Part shown: positions 61,985 to 64,000 of the stretch, piece by piece
How the letters are laid out: each line of letters starts with the position of its first letter
Position numbering within the stretch: the stretch's first letter is position 1
Made by a program: the position numbers and the translations under genes
Source of the DNA: Dyadobacter beijingensis DSM 21582
GTDB lineage: Bacteria; Bacteroidota; Bacteroidia; Cytophagales; Spirosomataceae
NCBI RefSeq assembly: GCF_000382205.1
Contig: NZ_KB907787.1
Location: 845,176-909,175, forward strand
Length of the DNA stretch: 64,000 nucleotides
Direction of reading: 5' to 3'
Notes under the pieces: generated by a model
Database searches by the model: none
What the model was told of the DNA's origin: nothing
What the model saw: only the letters and a program-made list of their open reading frames with translations

Positions 61985-62344
61985 GGTACTTTAATGTTGA
62001 ATGAGTGAATGAGTGAATGTGCCGCCGTGGAACGGTGAATGTGCCGCCGTGGAACGGTGAATGTGTGCGTAAGTAGTAAAGTCAGGTGTTAGTCAGGCAT
62101 TGTAAGTAAATGTCGGGTATTGTCAATTAGGCATAGTTGTGTGACCCGGTCGCCGGAGCGAAGCGTGAGTTTTGATTCTTTGAGATGACTTTTCAAGTGA
62201 ATCACTAACTTTGCCGGTCTGTTACAAATTTAGCATTTGAGTACTTAAAAACACTTTTGAAGCTAATTTTTGACCAAAATCAATGCAATTCGCTCATTCA
62301 GTCATTCAAAATTGATCGATTCAATCATTCAACATTAAAGTAAC
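61985..62344. repeat. Repeat-rich divergent spacer with mirrored ends
   Basis: The spacer has no ORF. Its ends are near-identical in opposite orientation: reading into each gene, both leaders are TCATTCAACATTAAAGTA followed by two bases (CC or AC) and ATG, 22 of 23 positions equal. A further 17-bp inverted match (one mismatch) pairs 61997-62013 with 62293-62309. Inside lie a 22-bp direct repeat in two full copies (62013-62034, 62035-62056) plus a partial third copy, and a GTCAGG-type 10-bp array (62081-62131). Confidence 0.85.
62179..62213 (+). promoter_or_regulatory. Possible promoter for the YqeY-like gene
   Basis: TTTG (62179-62182) and TAACTTTG (62206-62213) fit the -33 and -7 consensus, with a 23-bp spacer, at the long end of the accepted range. 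The predicted transcript would have a leader of about 125 nt containing the CATTCA-word tract. Confidence 0.45.
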
Positions 62345-62794
62345 ATGTCCCTAAAAACCCAAGTAGAATCCGGCATCAAGGACGCGATGCGTGCTAAGGA
62401 CCAGGATACATTGCGTGCATTGCGCGCGATCAAGTCATTGATTTTGCTGGAAGAAACCAAAGGCGGCGCGAGCGGAGAACTTTCATCCGAGGACGAGTTG
62501 AAGCTTCTGACCAAAGCCGCCAAGCAGCGCCGCGAGTCTGCCGATATTTATAAAACACAAGGCCGCGCCGACTTGCTCGAAAAAGAAGAAGCGGAACTGG
62601 CCGTGATTGAGCAGTTTTTGCCTAAGCAGCTGACCGAAGACGAAGTAAAAGCCAAATTGCAGGAAATCATCGCCCGCGTGGGCGCATCCGGGCCTTCGGA
62701 TATGGGCAAGGTCATGGGCGTCGCTACCAAAGAACTGGCCGGCCAGGCCGAAGGAAGGGTTGTTTCCACATTGGTGAAGGCATTGCTCGCATGA
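62345..62794 (+). CDS. GatB/YqeY-domain protein
   Basis: The product has 149 residues, a single YqeY fold: 'VESGIKDAMRAKDQDTLRA', 'LRAIKSLILLEETKGG', 'DLLEKEEAELAVIEQFLPK', 'VGASGPSDMGKVMGVATKE' and 'GRVVSTLVKALL'. The domain is related to the C-terminal tRNA-binding part of the GatB amidotransferase subunit; the free-standing protein's role is not settled. The gene overlaps the CvpA-like gene by 4 bp (ATGA), so the two are translationally coupled. Its leader is a mirror copy of the pdxJ leader. Confidence 0.94.
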   Translation: MSLKTQVESGIKDAMRAKDQDTLRALRAIKSLILLEETKGGASGELSSEDELKLLTKAAKQRRESADIYKTQGRADLLEKEEAELAVIEQFLPKQLTEDEVKAKLQEIIARVGASGPSDMGKVMGVATKELAGQAEGRVVSTLVKALLA

Positions 62795-63324
62795 AATTAC
62801 TGGATGTGCTCATCCTCCTTCCCTTGCTTTGGGGCGCATTACATGGTTACCGCAAAGGCCTGCTGATCGAGATCATCGGGATTCTGGGCATGGTGGTAGC
62901 CATGGTTTTGGGTTTCAAATTTCTGGGGTTGGGGATGGAGGTCCTCACGCCGTATTTCAGCGAGGGCGTCGCACGGAAAATCCTGCCTTATGTAGGTTTT
63001 TCGGCGATCTTCTTTCCTACTATTTTTTTGTTGAACCAATTCGGCTACACCATCCGGCGGTCGCTGCGGTACTCCATACTCGGTACTTTCGACAGTTTTG
63101 CCGGCGCGATGGTGGGCGTTTTTACCTGGGTTTTCGGGATCAGCGTGTTCTTCTGGCTGGTCGATGCGATCGGCGTGAAAATACCCGCACACCGCACCGA
63201 AGACACTTATCTCTACCCGCTCGTGGTGCCCGTAGCGCCTACGGTGATCACCAAAGGACTGTCGCTCATGCCCAAAGGCACCGACATTATCCGCGAATGG
63301 AAACGCGATTACCTCGAAGATTGA
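62791..63324 (+). CDS. CvpA-family membrane protein
   Basis: The product has 177 residues with four hydrophobic segments: 'LDVLILLPLLWGALHGYRK', 'IIGILGMVVAMVLGF', 'FSAIFFPTIFLLNQFG' and 'FDSFAGAMVGVFTWVFGIS'. The N-terminal 'GxxxGYRKG' turn is typical of CvpA/colicin V production proteins. The family is linked to envelope homeostasis; its molecular function is unknown. The start overlaps the stop of the YqeY-like gene. A spacer of 104 bp follows before rlmN. Confidence 0.9.
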   Translation: MKLLDVLILLPLLWGALHGYRKGLLIEIIGILGMVVAMVLGFKFLGLGMEVLTPYFSEGVARKILPYVGFSAIFFPTIFLLNQFGYTIRRSLRYSILGTFDSFAGAMVGVFTWVFGISVFFWLVDAIGVKIPAHRTEDTYLYPLVVPVAPTVITKGLSLMPKGTDIIREWKRDYLED

Positions 63325-63370
63325 ACTTTCGAATTTTCCTCCGGGTTAAGCTTTCATCATTGACATTCAG

Positions 63371-63378
63371 TACCTTTG
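63371..63378 (+). promoter_or_regulatory. Possible -7 element (TACCTTTG) for rlmN
   Basis: TACCTTTG matches TAnnTTTG exactly and lies 50 bp before the rlmN ATG. No good TTTG was found at the proper distance upstream, so this is a tentative half-site. Confidence 0.4.
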
Positions 63379-63428
63379 CAGAAAATTACAGTTGAATGCC
63401 CTGTGTGTTTGACAGATTATAGCAGAAA

Positions 63429-64000
63429 ATGACCACGATACAGCAAAAGCAGGACATCCGTAAACTCAACGTCGACCAGATCAAAACCTGGATGACCGAA
63501 CGCGGGGAGAAGGCTTTCAGGGCAAAACAGATATATGAATGGATCTGGAAAAAATCGGCCCATTCTTTCGAGGAAATGACCAACCTCTCTCTGGCCACGC
63601 GCCAGCTGATGAACGAGCATTTCGTCATCCATTCACTCGAAGTCGCTAAAAAGCAGCATAGCAACGACGGTACGATCAAATCCGCATTCAAACTTTTTGA
63701 TGGTAACCTCGTGGAAGGCGTGCTCATACCCGCCGCCGACCGCATGACCGCCTGCGTGAGCAGCCAGGTTGGGTGCTCGCTCACGTGCAAGTTCTGCGCG
63801 ACGGGCTACATGGACCGCAAGCGCAACCTCGAAGCCGGCGAAATTTACGACCAGGTAGTAGCCATCGCGCGGCAGGCCGAGGCGACTTTCAATGCCCCAT
63901 TGACCAATATCGTGTACATGGGCATGGGCGAGCCGCTGCTGAATTATGCCAATGTCCTTCAATCGATCGAATACATCACCTCGCCGGAAGGGCTCAATAT
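63429..64000 (+). CDS. rlmN: 23S rRNA (adenine-C2)-methyltransferase RlmN, N-terminal part (3' end outside window)
   Basis: The frame starts at the ATG at 63429 and is open to the last base, giving about 190 residues. RlmN is a radical SAM enzyme that methylates C2 of A2503 in 23S rRNA and A37 of some tRNAs. The N-terminal accessory domain ('GEKAFRAKQIYEWIWKKSA') precedes the radical SAM core with the 4Fe-4S motif CxxxCxxC in 'GCSLTCKFCATGYMDR', and 'NIVYMGMGEPLLNYANV' binds SAM. The second catalytic cysteine near the C-terminus is beyond the window. The gene is co-directional with the CvpA-like gene, with a 104-bp spacer. Confidence 0.97.
   Translation, partial: MTTIQQKQDIRKLNVDQIKTWMTERGEKAFRAKQIYEWIWKKSAHSFEEMTNLSLATRQLMNEHFVIHSLEVAKKQHSNDGTIKSAFKLFDGNLVEGVLIPAADRMTACVSSQVGCSLTCKFCATGYMDRKRNLEAGEIYDQVVAIARQAEATFNAPLTNIVYMGMGEPLLNYANVLQSIEYITSPEGLN

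Noticed and set aside
1..64000. tRNA, rRNA, prophage, integrase or IS genes
   Set aside because: I looked for tRNA-like cloverleaf ends, rRNA cores and transposase or integrase motifs in spacers and frames and saw none.

Overview
The window comes from a Bacteroidota chromosome. Family-level features point to the order Cytophagales and look most like Dyadobacter or a close relative (inference). They include several SusC/SusD pairs, ECF sigma factor plus FecR pairs, two proteins with type IX secretion C-terminal domains, many lipoproteins, and a promoter of the Bacteroidetes TTTG/TAnnTTTG type. Most of the window is accessory carbohydrate and phosphate scavenging. Only the right end (about 55-64 kb) is housekeeping-like. 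No rRNA, tRNA, CRISPR array, transposase, integrase or prophage gene was recognised.

Layout. (1) 1-12.7 kb, plus strand: the tail of a polysaccharide-utilisation operon. It runs partial SusD, DUF3823-like lipoprotein, a five-module ThuA/propeller/HEAT/LamG-like/cupredoxin lipoprotein, ThuA protein, Gfo/Idh/MocA oxidoreductase, TIM-barrel epimerase, PHP-like secreted protein, GH43 and a GH5-like hydrolase, and ends at a strong terminator. (2) 12.8-16.8 kb: two small envelope genes on the minus strand, then a sulfatase and a probable T9SS cargo protein. (3) 16.8-27.5 kb: ECF sigma factor, FecR anti-sigma factor, SusC with STN domain, SusD and two related secreted FAD oxidoreductases. (4) 27.6-32 kb: a lipocalin-like lipoprotein, an MFS transporter and a gluconate-dehydrogenase-type pair (subunit 3 plus GMC flavoprotein). 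(5) 32.1-38.9 kb: a second sigma/FecR/SusC/SusD set without enzymes. (6) 39.0-47.1 kb, minus strand: a 2706-residue secreted parallel beta-helix protein with a T9SS sorting domain. (7) 47.8-53.0 kb, minus strand: TonB-dependent receptor, beta-helix lipoprotein and beta-propeller phytase, a candidate phytate-scavenging locus, with a TPR-HTH regulator just upstream. (8) 55-64 kb: xylose isomerase, PpiD/SurA-like peptidyl-prolyl isomerase, a small membrane protein, an SCP2 protein, a Tat-exported Gfo/Idh/MocA protein, pdxJ, a YqeY-like protein, a CvpA-like protein and the start of rlmN.

How the genes fit together. The two sigma/FecR/SusC modules look like trans-envelope switches: substrate bound at the STN-bearing receptor would relieve FecR inhibition of its sigma factor. 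Several loci pair glycan import with flavin- or NAD-dependent oxidation (Gfo/Idh/MocA plus TIM-barrel protein; GMC plus subunit 3; twin FAD enzymes). This fits oxidative, 3-keto-type processing of glycosides, which is an inference from family knowledge.

The most unusual DNA-level signal is a set of intergenic short-period word arrays (7, 7-8, 10 and 22 bp periods), plus REP-like palindromes. One 360-bp divergent spacer gives two unrelated genes (pdxJ and the YqeY-like gene) nearly identical mirror-image 5' leaders.
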